A stretch of 64,000 bases of DNA from assembly GCA_033980235.1 (NCBI GenBank), contig CM067070.1, forward strand, positions 30,312,394 through 30,376,393. Direction: 5' to 3'. The position numbers and the translations under genes were made by a program. This DNA comes from Diadema setosum (lineage: Eukaryota > Echinodermata > Echinoidea > Diadematoida > Diadematidae). Positions 48,001-59,951 of this stretch are shown here, piece by piece. A model generated the notes under the pieces. That model made no database searches and was not told the DNA's origin. It saw nothing but the letters and a program-made list of their open reading frames with translations. The stretch's first letter is position 1, and each line of letters starts with the position of its first letter.

Positions 48001-51000
48001 ATGCAGCGGGTACTGCTTTTGTTATTCAAATTCATGATTTTCTTCCGTCGAGATGTTTTCATTGCAACTGATTGACAAATTGCCCTACATCGACGTAAAT
48101 AAGCACTGAATTGATCAGTGTTTTAGTAGTAGCCATGATAAAAAATCATGGGCGTACATACTCGAGCAGGATTCGAACCCTCGACCTCCTGATCACCGGA
48201 CAGACGTCATCTCCACTAGACCACCGAGCTTTCGCCCGAAAGCAAGTGTTGGTTCTAATCCTTATAGCATGCAGCGGGTACTGCTTTTGTTATTCAAATT
48301 CATGATTTTCTTCCGTCGAGATGTTTTCATTGCAACTGATTGACAAATTGCCCTACATCGACGTAAATAAGCACTGAATTGATCAGTGTTTTAGTAGTAG
48401 CCATGATAAAAAATCATGGGCGTACATACTCGAGCAGGATTCGAACCCTCGACCTCCTGATCACCGGACAGACGTCATCTCCACTAGACCACCGAGCTTT
48501 CGCCCGAAAGCAAGTGTTGGTTCTAATCCTTATAGCATGCAGCGGGTACTGCTTTTGTTATTCAAATTCATGATTTTCTTCCGTCGAGATGTTTTCATTG
48601 CAACTGATTGACAAATTGCCCTACATCGACGTAAATAAGCACTGAATTGATCAGTGTTTTAGTAGTAGCCATGATAAAAAATCATGGGCGTACATACTCG
48701 AGCAGGATTCGAACCCTCGACCTCCTGATCACCGGACAGACGTCATCTCCACTAGACCACCGAGCTTTCGCCCGAAAGCAAGTGTTGGTTCTAATCCTTA
48801 TAGCATGCAGCGGGTACTGCTTTTGTTATTCAAATTCATGATTTTCTTCCGTCGAGATGTTTTCATTGCAACTGATTGACAAATTGCCCTACATCGACGT
48901 AAATAAGCACTGAATTGATCAGTGTTTTAGTAGTAGCCATGATAAAAAATCATGGGCGTACATACTCGAGCAGGATTCGAACCCTCGACCTCCTGATCAC
49001 CGGACAGACGTCATCTCCACTAGACCACCGAGCTTTCGCCCGAAAGCAAGTGTTGGTTCTAATCCTTATAGCATGCAGCGGGTACTGCTTTTGTTATTCA
49101 AATTCATGATTTTCTTCCGTCGAGATGTTTTCATTGCAACTGATTGACAAATTGCCCTACATCGACGTAAATAAGCACTGAATTGATCAGTGTTTTAGTA
49201 GTAGCCATGATAAAAAATCATGGGCGTACATACTCGAGCAGGATTCGAACCCTCGACCTCCTGATCACCGGACAGACGTCATCTCCACTAGACCACCGAG
49301 CTTTCGCCCGAAAGCAAGTGTTGGTTCTAATCCTTATAGCATGCAGCGGGTACTGCTTTTGTTATTCAAATTCATGATTTTCTTCCGTCGAGATGTTTTC
49401 ATTGCAACTGATTGACAAATTGCCCTACATCGACGTAAATAAGCACTGAATTGATCAGTGTTTTAGTAGTAGCCATGATAAAAAATCATGGGCGTACATA
49501 CTCGAGCAGGATTCGAACCCTCGACCTCCTGATCACCGGACAGACGTCATCTCCACTAGACCACCGAGCTTTCGCCCGAAAGCAAGTGTTGGTTCTAATC
49601 CTTATAGCATGCAGCGGGTACTGCTTTTGTTATTCAAATTCATGATTTTCTTCCGTCGAGATGTTTTCATTGCAACTGATTGACAAATTGCCCTACATCG
49701 ACGTAAATAAGCACTGAATTGATCAGTGTTTTAGTAGTAGCCATGATAAAAAATCATGGGCGTACATACTCGAGCAGGATTCGAACCCTCGACCTCCTGA
49801 TCACCGGACAGACGTCATCTCCACTAGACCACCGAGCTTTCGCCCGAAAGCAAGTGTTGGTTCTAATCCTTATAGCATGCAGCGGGTACTGCTTTTGTTA
49901 TTCAAATTCATGATTTTCTTCCGTCGAGATGTTTTCATTGCAACTGATTGACAAATTGCCCTACATCGACGTAAATAAGCACTGAATTGATCAGTGTTTT
50001 AGTAGTAGCCATGATAAAAAATCATGGGCGTACATACTCGAGCAGGATTCGAACCCTCGACCTCCTGATCACCGGACAGACGTCATCTCCACTAGACCAC
50101 CGAGCTTTCGCCCGAAAGCAAGTGTTGGTTCTAATCCTTATAGCATGCAGCGGGTACTGCTTTTGTTATTCAAATTCATGATTTTCTTCCGTCGAGATGT
50201 TTTCATTGCAACTGATTGACAAATTGCCCTACATCGACGTAAATAAGCACTGAATTGATCAGTGTTTTAGTAGTAGCCATGATAAAAAATCATGGGCGTA
50301 CATACTCGAGCAGGATTCGAACCCTCGACCTCCTGATCACCGGACAGACGTCATCTCCACTAGACCACCGAGCTTTCGCCCGAAAGCAAGTGTTGGTTCT
50401 AATCCTTATAGCATGCAGCGGGTACTGCTTTTGTTATTCAAATTCATGATTTTCTTCCGTCGAGATGTTTTCATTGCAACTGATTGACAAATTGCCCTAC
50501 ATCGACGTAAATAAGCACTGAATTGATCAGTGTTTTAGTAGTAGCCATGATAAAAAATCATGGGCGTACATACTCGAGCAGGATTCGAACCCTCGACCTC
50601 CTGATCACCGGACAGACGTCATCTCCACTAGACCACCGAGCTTTCGCCCGAAAGCAAGTGTTGGTTCTAATCCTTATAGCATGCAGCGGGTACTGCTTTT
50701 GTTATTCAAATTCATGATTTTCTTCCGTCGAGATGTTTTCATTGCAACTGATTGACAAATTGCCCTACATCGACGTAAATAAGCACTGAATTGATCAGTG
50801 TTTTAGTAGTAGCCATGATAAAAAATCATGGGCGTACATACTCGAGCAGGATTCGAACCCTCGACCTCCTGATCACCGGACAGACGTCATCTCCACTAGA
50901 CCACCGAGCTTTCGCCCGAAAGCAAGTGTTGGTTCTAATCCTTATAGCATGCAGCGGGTACTGCTTTTGTTATTCAAATTCATGATTTTCTTCCGTCGAG

Positions 51001-53743
51001 ATGTTTTCATTGCAACTGATTGACAAATTGCCCTACATCGACGTAAATAAGCACTGAATTGATCAGTGTTTTAGTAGTAGCCATGATAAAAAATCATGGG
51101 CGTACATACTCGAGCAGGATTCGAACCCTCGACCTCCTGATCACCGGACAGACGTCATCTCCACTAGACCACCGAGCTTTCGCCCGAAAGCAAGTGTTGG
51201 TTCTAATCCTTATAGCATGCAGCGGGTACTGCTTTTGTTATTCAAATTCATGATTTTCTTCCGTCGAGATGTTTTCATTGCAACTGATTGACAAATTGCC
51301 CTACATCGACGTAAATAAGCACTGAATTGATCAGTGTTTTAGTAGTAGCCATGATAAAAAATCATGGGCGTACATACTCGAGCAGGATTCGAACCCTCGA
51401 CCTCCTGATCACCGGACAGACGTCATCTCCACTAGACCACCGAGCTTTCGCCCGAAAGCAAGTGTTGGTTCTAATCCTTATAGCATGCAGCGGGTACTGC
51501 TTTTGTTATTCAAATTCATGATTTTCTTCCGTCGAGATGTTTTCATTGCAACTGATTGACAAATTGCCCTACATCGACGTAAATAAGCACTGAATTGATC
51601 AGTGTTTTAGTAGTAGCCATGATAAAAAATCATGGGCGTACATACTCGAGCAGGATTCGAACCCTCGACCTCCTGATCACCGGACAGACGTCATCTCCAC
51701 TAGACCACCGAGCTTTCGCCCGAAAGCAAGTGTTGGTTCTAATCCTTATAGCATGCAGCGGGTACTGCTTTTGTTATTCAAATTCATGATTTTCTTCCGT
51801 CGAGATGTTTTCATTGCAACTGATTGACAAATTGCCCTACATCGACGTAAATAAGCACTGAATTGATCAGTGTTTTAGTAGTAGCCATGATAAAAAATCA
51901 TGGGCGTACATACTCGAGCAGGATTCGAACCCTCGACCTCCTGATCACCGGACAGACGTCATCTCCACTAGACCACCGAGCTTTCGCCCGAAAGCAAGTG
52001 TTGGTTCTAATCCTTATAGCATGCAGCGGGTACTGCTTTTGTTATTCAAATTCATGATTTTCTTCCGTCGAGATGTTTTCATTGCAACTGATTGACAAAT
52101 TGCCCTACATCGACGTAAATAAGCACTGAATTGATCAGTGTTTTAGTAGTAGCCATGATAAAAAATCATGGGCGTACATACTCGAGCAGGATTCGAACCC
52201 TCGACCTCCTGATCACCGGACAGACGTCATCTCCACTAGACCACCGAGCTTTCGCCCGAAAGCAAGTGTTGGTTCTAATCCTTATAGCATGCAGCGGGTA
52301 CTGCTTTTGTTATTCAAATTCATGATTTTCTTCCGTCGAGATGTTTTCATTGCAACTGATTGACAAATTGCCCTACATCGACGTAAATAAGCACTGAATT
52401 GATCAGTGTTTTAGTAGTAGCCATGATAAAAAATCATGGGCGTACATACTCGAGCAGGATTCGAACCCTCGACCTCCTGATCACCGGACAGACGTCATCT
52501 CCACTAGACCACCGAGCTTTCGCCCGAAAGCAAGTGTTGGTTCTAATCCTTATAGCATGCAGCGGGTACTGCTTTTGTTATTCAAATTCATGATTTTCTT
52601 CCGTCGAGATGTTTTCATTGCAACTGATTGACAAATTGCCCTACATCGACGTAAATAAGCACTGAATTGATCAGTGTTTTAGTAGTAGCCATGATAAAAA
52701 ATCATGGGCGTACATACTCGAGCAGGATTCGAACCCTCGACCTCCTGATCACCGGACAGACGTCATCTCCACTAGACCACCGAGCTTTCGCCCGAAAGCA
52801 AGTGTTGGTTCTAATCCTTATAGCATGCAGCGGGTACTGCTTTTGTTATTCAAATTCATGATTTTCTTCCGTCGAGATGTTTTCATTGCAACTGATTGAC
52901 AAATTGCCCTACATCGACGTAAATAAGCACTGAATTGATCAGTGTTTTAGTAGTAGCCATGATAAAAAATCATGGGCGTACATACTCGAGCAGGATTCGA
53001 ACCCTCGACCTCCTGATCACCGGACAGACGTCATCTCCACTAGACCACCGAGCTTTCGCCCGAAAGCAAGTGTTGGTTCTAATCCTTATAGCATGCAGCG
53101 GGTACTGCTTTTGTTATTCAAATTCATGATTTTCTTCCGTCGAGATGTTTTCATTGCAACTGATTGACAAATTGCCCTACATCGACGTAAATAAGCACTG
53201 AATTGATCAGTGTTTTAGTAGTAGCCATGATAAAAAATCATGGGCGTACATACTCGAGCAGGATTCGAACCCTCGACCTCCTGATCACCGGACAGACGTC
53301 ATCTCCACTAGACCACCGAGCTTTCGCCCGAAAGCAAGTGTTGGTTCTAATCCTTATAGCATGCAGCGGGTACTGCTTTTGTTATTCAAATTCATGATTT
53401 TCTTCCGTCGAGATGTTTTCATTGCAACTGATTGACAAATTGCCCTACATCGACGTAAATAAGCACTGAATTGATCAGTGTTTTAGTAGTAGCCATGATA
53501 AAAAATCATGGGCGTACATACTCGAGCAGGATTCGAACCCTCGACCTCCTGATCACCGGACAGACGTCATCTCCACTAGACCACCGAGCTTTCGCCCGAA
53601 AGCAAGTGTTGGTTCTAATCCTTATAGCATGCAGCGGGTACTGCTTTTGTTATTCAAATTCATGATTTTCTTCCGTCGAGATGTTTTCATTGCAACTGAT
53701 TGACAAATTGCCCTACATCGACGTAAATAAGCACTGAATTGAT

Positions 53744-53747
53744 TAAT
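53744..53747. other. Inversion junction of the array (TAAT filler)
   Basis: Plus-orientation unit sequence runs to 53743 (GAATTGAT) and inverted unit sequence begins at 53748 (CTATAAGG), with TAAT between them. The arms are not in mirror register: 53626 would pair with 53748, leaving a loop of about 121 bases on a stem of about 2.1 kb. Confidence 0.85.
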
Positions 53748-53784
53748 CTATAAGGATTAGAACCAACACTTGCTTTCGGGCGAA

Positions 53785-53856
53785 AGCTCGGTGGTCTAGT
53801 GGAGATGACGTCTGTCCGGTGATCAGGAGGTCGAGGGTTCGAATCCTGCTCGAGTA
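53785..53856 (+). ncRNA. tRNA-like Pol III module (first inverted copy, representative)
   Basis: It has the A box TGGTCTAGTGG and B box GGTTCGAATCC, followed by a T6 run at 53870-53875 within CCATGATTTTTTATCATGG. It is the most common variant of the unit. See 41995 for the fold. Confidence 0.7.
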
Positions 53857-55124
53857 TGTACGCCCATGATTTTTTATCATGGCTACTACTAAAACACTGA
53901 TCAATTCAGTGCTTATTTACGTCGATGTAGGGCAATTTGTCAATCAGTTGCAATGAAAACATCTCGACGGAAGAAAATCATGAATTTGAATAACAAAAGC
54001 AGTACCCGCTGCATGCTATAAGGATTAGAACCAACACTTGCTTTCGGGCGAAAGCTCGGTGGTCTAGTGGAGATGACGTCTGTCCGGTGATCAGGAGGTC
54101 GAGGGTTCGAATCCTGCTCGAGTATGTACGCCCATGATTTTTTATCATGGCTACTACTAAAACACTGATCAATTCAGTGCTTATTTACGTCGATGTAGGG
54201 CAATTTGTCAATCAGTTGCAATGAAAACATCTCGACGGAAGAAAATCATGAATTTGAATAACAAAAGCAGTACCCGCTGCATGCTATAAGGATTAGAACC
54301 AACACTTGCTTTCGGGCGAAAGCTCGGTGGTCTAGTGGAGATGACGTCTGTCCGGTGATCAGGAGGTCGAGGGTTCGAATCCTGCTCGAGTATGTACGCC
54401 CATGATTTTTTATCATGGCTACTACTAAAACACTGATCAATTCAGTGCTTATTTACGTCGATGTAGGGCAATTTGTCAATCAGTTGCAATGAAAACATCT
54501 CGACGGAAGAAAATCATGAATTTGAATAACAAAAGCAGTACCCGCTGCATGCTATAAGGATTAGAACCAACACTTGCTTTCGGGCGAAAGCTCGGTGGTC
54601 TAGTGGAGATGACGTCTGTCCGGTGATCAGGAGGTCGAGGGTTCGAATCCTGCTCGAGTATGTACGCCCATGATTTTTTATCATGGCTACTACTAAAACA
54701 CTGATCAATTCAGTGCTTATTTACGTCGATGTAGGGCAATTTGTCAATCAGTTGCAATGAAAACATCTCGACGGAAGAAAATCATGAATTTGAATAACAA
54801 AAGCAGTACCCGCTGCATGCTATAAGGATTAGAACCAACACTTGCTTTCGGGCGAAAGCTCGGTGGTCTAGTGGAGATGACGTCTGTCCGGTGATCAGGA
54901 GGTCGAGGGTTCGAATCCTGCTCGAGTATGTACGCCCATGATTTTTTATCATGGCTACTACTAAAACACTGATCAATTCAGTGCTTATTTACGTCGATGT
55001 AGGGCAATTTGTCAATCAGTTGCAATGAAAACATCTCGACGGAAGAAAATCATGAATTTGAATAACAAAAGCAGTACCCGCTGCATGCTATAAGGATTAG
55101 AACCAACACTTGCTTTCGGGCGAA

Positions 55125-55195
55125 AGCTCGGTGGTCTAGTGGAGATGACGTCTGTCCGGTGATCAGGAGGTCGAGGGTTCAATCCTGCTCGAGTA
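55125..55195 (+). ncRNA. tRNA-like module with a broken B box
   Basis: The B box reads GGTTCAATCC, with one G deleted from the invariant GTTCGA core. Of the 52 copies this is the one expected to be weakest for TFIIIC binding. Confidence 0.6.
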
Positions 55196-55828
55196 TGTAC
55201 GCCCATGATTTTTTATCATGGCTACTACTAAAACACTGATCAATTCAGTGCTTATTTACGTCGATGTAGGGCAATTTGTCAATCAGTTGCAATGAAAACA
55301 TCTCGACGGAAGAAAATCATGAATTTGAATAACAAAAGCAGTACCCGCTGCATGCTATAAGGATTAGAACCAACACTTGCTTTCGGGCGAAAGCTCGGTG
55401 GTCTAGTGGAGATGACGTCTGTCCGGTGATCAGGAGGTCGAGGGTTCGAATCCTGCTCGAGTATGTACGCCCATGATTTTTTATCATGGCTACTACTAAA
55501 ACACTGATCAATTCAGTGCTTATTTACGTCGATGTAGGGCAATTTGTCAATCAGTTGCAATGAAAACATCTCGACGGAAGAAAATCATGAATTTGAATAA
55601 CAAAAGCAGTACCCGCTGCATGCTATAAGGATTAGAACCAACACTTGCTTTCGGGCGAAAGCTCGGTGGTCTAGTGGAGATGACGTCTGTCCGGTGATCA
55701 GGAGGTCGAGGGTTCGAATCCTGCTCGAGTATGTACGCCCATGATTTTTTATCATGGCTACTACTAAAACACTGATCAATTCAGTGCTTATTTACGTCGA
55801 TGTAGGGCAATTTGTCAATCAGTTGCAA

Positions 55829-55842
55829 TGACCTGGGCTATT
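55829..55842 (+). repeat. Right copy of the 14 bp duplication flanking the array
   Basis: TGACCTGGGCTATT is identical to 41849-41862. The flank then continues as TCCTAACTTTTCC. Confidence 0.75.
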
Positions 55843-55868
55843 TCCTAACTTTTCCATGCATATAAAAT

Positions 55869-55892
55869 ACACACACACACAAACACAAACAA
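55869..55892. repeat. CA-rich microsatellite
   Basis: ACACACACACAAACACAAAC in the right flank of the array. Confidence 0.8.
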
Positions 55893-56009
55893 TAAGGGGA
55901 TGCTCTAAAGTGCAGATTTTGGACATCCTTCCCCCGCTTGGTCACTTCGACGCCACCTCGCTAGTCATACCTCCCCCAATCATGAACATAAACCGACACC
56001 CTTGACTAC

Positions 56010-57437
56010 CAGTGGCAGATCCAGGGGAGGAGGGGGGGGGGGGGGGGCGGAGCTTACCGGGCTCCCCCCTTGATTTCCAAAGCGAAAAGATGTAGCTACA
56101 AACGGCAGTTTTAGGACTGTAAAATTTTCAAGCTGGCTCGCTCTCCTGATTTTGCTGCCAGTAATTGCCAGCAGTTGCGCCCAGTGCGCCCCCATCCCTT
56201 ACTTTCCAAAGCGAAAAAAAGTATAGCTACAAACGGCAGTTTTTGGACTGTAAAATGTCAAAATTTTCAAACTCGCTTGCTCCGCTCGCTCGCATTTAAT
56301 CGTTATATCATTCTCCTGATGTTGATGCCAGTAATTGCCAGCACTGCCAGCAGTTGCGCCCCGGTGCGCCCCACCCCCTTAATTTCCTAAGCGAAAAAAA
56401 TATAGCTACAAACGGCCATTTTTGGACTGTACAATGTCCAAATTTTCAAGCTCGCTTGCTTCGCTCGCTCGCATTTGATCGTCATGCCATTCTCCTGATG
56501 TTACTGCCGGGTAATTGCCAGCAGTTGTGCCCGGTTCACCTCCCCCATCCCCCCCCCCCCTTAATTTTCAAAGCGAAAAAATATAGCTACAAACGGCAGT
56601 TTTTGGACTGTAAAATGTCAAAATTTTGAAGCTCGCTCGCTTCGCTCGCTCGCATTTAATCGTTAAGTCATTCTCCTGATGTTGCTGCCAGTAATTGCCA
56701 CCAGTTGCGCCCGGTGCGCCCCCACCCCCCTTAATTTCCAAAGCAAAAAAAAAATAATAATAAATATATATATATAGCTACAAACGGCAGTTTTGGACTG
56801 TAAAATGTCAAAATTTTCAAGCTCGCTTGCTTCGCTCGCTCGCATTTAATCGTCATGCCATTCTCCTGATGTTGCTGCCAGTAATTGCCAGCAGTTGTGC
56901 CCGGTGCGCCTCCCCCTCCCTTAATTTTCAAAGCGAAAAAATATAGCTACAAACGGCAGTTTTTGGACCGTAAAATGTCAACATTCTCAAACTCTCTCGC
57001 TTCGCTCGCTGGCATTTAATCGTTATGTCATTCTCCCGATGTTGCTGCCAGTAATTGCCAGCAGTTGCGCCCGATGCGCCCCCCTTAATTGCCTAAGCGA
57101 AAAAATATAGGCCTAGTATACAAACGGCCTTTTGGGGACTGCACATTGTCAAAATTCATGATCGCGTTCATGATTTTCAGTGTAAGAATTAATACAAGAA
57201 GTTTATCTAAATGATACCATTTTATAGGCAAAATTGTTCAATAATAATCTACATAAAATGTACTGCTACCTTAAACATGTTGGACTGTTTCGTAAGTCGA
57301 TAAAACACGCAAAAAATGCATCAAATTGCACCATTTACAACATAAATATGCAAAAAGTTCTCACCCTCCCCCCTCGCTCGCATCGCTCCCTCGCATCTAA
57401 CCGCTCCCCCTAAGATCAAATCCTGGCTACGCCGGTG
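56010..57437. mobile_element. hAT-like element with seven ~180 bp tandem units
   Basis: The left end CAGTGGCAGATCCAGGGG is similar to the right end read inverted (CACCGGCGTAGCCAGGAT). No 8 bp duplication is seen. Inside, about seven units begin near 56080, 56209, 56390, 56572, 56740, 56930 and 57095. Each has AGCTACAAACGGCAGTTTTT, then CTCGCTTGCTTCGCTCGCTC, TGATGTTGCTGCCAGTAATT, and CAGCAGTTGCGCCCGGTGCG followed by a C run. Non-coding. Confidence 0.55.
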
Positions 57438-59268
57438 ATAGGCCCCACTATTTAGTAGGCCTTCACAGTGATGTCGGACAGGCGGAGCAACAGCTGAAAT
57501 ACCACGATGTAGTCATTCAATTATCTATAATATTTCTTTTTCTTACTTGTTTTTGATAGGAAAAAAAATCCCAAATTTCACCAAAAGTGTGCACCAGATC
57601 GCTGCATTTCAGGTCTGAAAATGCCAAATTTTCCTCGTGTGGGAGGGGGGTATCCCCCTCTCACACCCTCCCCCGGCTAGGCCGCTCCACTCCCTCGCAC
57701 AGATATTCAAACTCCAAGTCCATCCCCACCCCCCATTATTAAAACGGAACGATGCCCCTGGGATGATTGCTTTATTGACTTAAATCAAGAACATTGAAGA
57801 ATACAATTAAAAGCTACAGGAAAATACCTACTACGTTATTACATGCAAAGAAATGGATATCTATATTAGCATTTTATTGAATTTATTTGGGCATTATTCA
57901 GGGCTGCGCTACGTTTTTGAAAGGGGGGTGTGTCAAAATCGCCTGTCATTCAAGAAGAAAGAACATCAAAAGACAAAAGAAACAACAACAAAAAAGTCTT
58001 CATACTTTTAAGGTCTGATTTTCCGCCGAAAGTCGGCTGACGACCAAAAAACAAACAAACAAACATACAAAAACAAGAACAAAAAGTCTTCATATTTTGC
58101 TGCCACTTCTCTCCCACTTTGCATGGAAAAGAGTGGGACATTTGATCCCTGTAAAGTGTGTTTGTGTGTGGGGGGGGGGGGGCAAGCTTCTCTCCCCCCC
58201 CCCCCCACCCCCCAAGGGCTGCGCCGGTCCGGTTATGGGCTTGTAATCGTGGTGATGGTGACTATCGCCGATCATCCCCCCCCCCCCACTCCTCAGTACG
58301 GATTTACGCCGTTGCCCCAATGTCATTGTCAACTTTCACCTCCCTTGTCCTGACATCCCTCTGTCTTTCTCTGCTAGCTAGGGAAAACGACTCCAGTTCG
58401 AGAGCGAGCTGCAAAGCCTCGTGAAGCGTAGCGCAACGATGTTGACGAAGTCGCAAACGCATAGGTAAAGCACGACAACAAACTCCAGTGTATCACAAAA
58501 AAGGACGATAACACAATGCGGATAGCAATGACTTCGTGAGGAAAAGTACAGTCACGCAGACAGTACTTAACAAAAAAGTGTGGGGTGGCTTTAAAACTTC
58601 AATGTGGTGCATATTAGTACACCTTATCTTGGCTGCAGAACATAATATCATTAGCACGCAATCTTTAATAGGTCATAATGTTTGAGGAGACAATATAGAT
58701 TGTGTTCTTGTTTCTCTGACAGTATGCATGTGTGCAAACAAATTCACATACGTGCAAGCAAGCACATATACATAAACTTGCATATTACAGCATATTATGG
58801 TAATACGTATTGTCATTAAAATGACGAGAGATAATTTTTTACCTGTAAGGAAGATTGTTATCATTATTGCTTCTTTAGGGTCCGACTTGGACATCTACGG
58901 TTGTTTGTGGATTTAAGTTATCCATGTCATTGTGTACTAATGACTGACAAATAGCTGTTGAGTCTTATAGGCCATTATCTCAATTGCGAGACAATCCAGT
59001 TAGGGGGCTAAACACGAGCTTGATGTAATGTCCAGAGTTTTCGTTGCAATGTGACATTAATAGTTTTGTTAGTATAATACAGTGTGGTTGATGACATTTT
59101 GCAGATTTTCAATAAGAGCACATGTTTGAATAATTTGTTTCTTCGTTTGAGGACCAATCTACTCGTAATGTGTATACCACCTCTTTATGTACATGGTCCT
59201 TCTTTCTTGCACAAGGTATAATCATGCGGATCACTTTTCAGTGACAAGGAAAAACGCTGGAAGAAAAA
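57438..59268. other. Unassigned stretch with G/C runs
   Basis: G-run/C-run blocks at 57640-57690, 58171-58215 and 58277-58290 resemble debris of the G-run elements (CAGGGCTGCGCTACG at 57899 and AAGGGCTGCGCCGG at 58214). No gene, RNA gene or complete element can be supported. Confidence 0.4.
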
Positions 59269-59951
59269 TGTGACCCTGCACCTCAAAACAAACAAAAACT
59301 CGCCAGACATGAATTTTTAGTTAAGACCATATTCTGAAAGAGCAGACTTTAAGCTTTAAAATGATGTATAACTCAAATCAAATGGACTCTCCTAACCTAT
59401 CTAAATATTGGAAAGAAAGCACAAACTCAGGGAAAGTGTGAACTGAGAAAAGAGACTCTGAAGTATACAGTGTCTATTCAAGCGCATAATCTTTACCAAA
59501 CCGTGCTGGCTGTGCGATGAATGGGACAAAAAACAGGAAGTAAACCACCCGAGTAACAACAATGAAGGGATTAGCAAATTAAACTGAAATTAGGCATGCC
59601 TCATTATCACATTCTGTCCATAATTAATACCAACTTTGAAAGCAGTAGCACTATTTTTTCACAAGTTATTAGAGTTGAAAGTGAAGAGTGTGGACAAGGT
59701 TTTTCAGAAATGAAAAAGGGAATCCTAATCACACTATTCGACAAAAAAAAAAAAAAAAAAAAACTGCTAAAAAACACACTTTCCTGCCCGATTTATGATA
59801 CCTAATTTCAGCATAATGTAAAAGAAGACCCGCTCTTTCAGAAAATATGAAAAAGTCAAGTTCGGCTAGGTTGACCCATTTCACTTATTTTCAATCCTCA
59901 CGCAAAATCAGTGTGTGCGACTTTATGTTCGTTTTGAGGTGCAAGGTCACA
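59269..59951. mobile_element. Complete 683 bp TIR element related to part of R1
   Basis: TGTGACCCTGCACCTCAAAA at 59269 is inverted at the right end (TGTGACCTTGCACCTCAAAA read from 59951), and the homology continues to about 36 bp. The body aligns with 24-717 and 12703-13397 at clearly lower identity than those two share. It is non-coding. Target duplication is not evident. Confidence 0.7.

Larger units (their letters stand above)
41863..53743 (-). repeat. Tandem array of 44 near-identical 268 bp units with tRNA-like modules
   Basis: The period is exactly 268 bp from start to end with no indel. Tested by eye, differences are few. Copies 1 and 3 share AAACTCGTGC where the others have ATACTCGAGC. 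Copy 6 has TTGG for TGGG (near 43325), and copy 7 has GTAAGC for GAAAGC (near 43683). Copies 17 and 18 share GTTCTAG (near 46247 and 46515). Copy 19 has AAATTAATG (near 46958). The tRNA-like region is on the minus strand at 41995-42066 plus 268 x (k-1), for k = 1 to 44. An open frame of 64 codons on the plus strand in every unit is an antisense by-product. Confidence 0.97.
53748..55831 (+). repeat. Inverted array: about 7.8 units, 8 tRNA-like modules
   Basis: The same 268 bp unit occurs in reverse complement. tRNA-like modules are on the plus strand at 53785, 54053, 54321, 54589, 54857, 55125, 55392 and 55660, each 72 bases except the sixth. Units are identical by eye apart from one deleted G in the sixth. 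The last unit breaks off after CAGTTGCAATGA. Confidence 0.97.

Noticed and set aside
41947..55779. A 64-codon ORF repeated in almost every 268 bp unit (RIRTLDLLITGQ...)
   Set aside because: It is the antisense of the tRNA-like module. It persists only because the units are identical, and another frame is equally open in copies with a substitution or deletion. Nothing suggests translation.
41863..55831. CRISPR-like array
   Set aside because: There is no repeat-spacer alternation. The whole 268 bp is repeated without variable spacers, and the context is eukaryotic.
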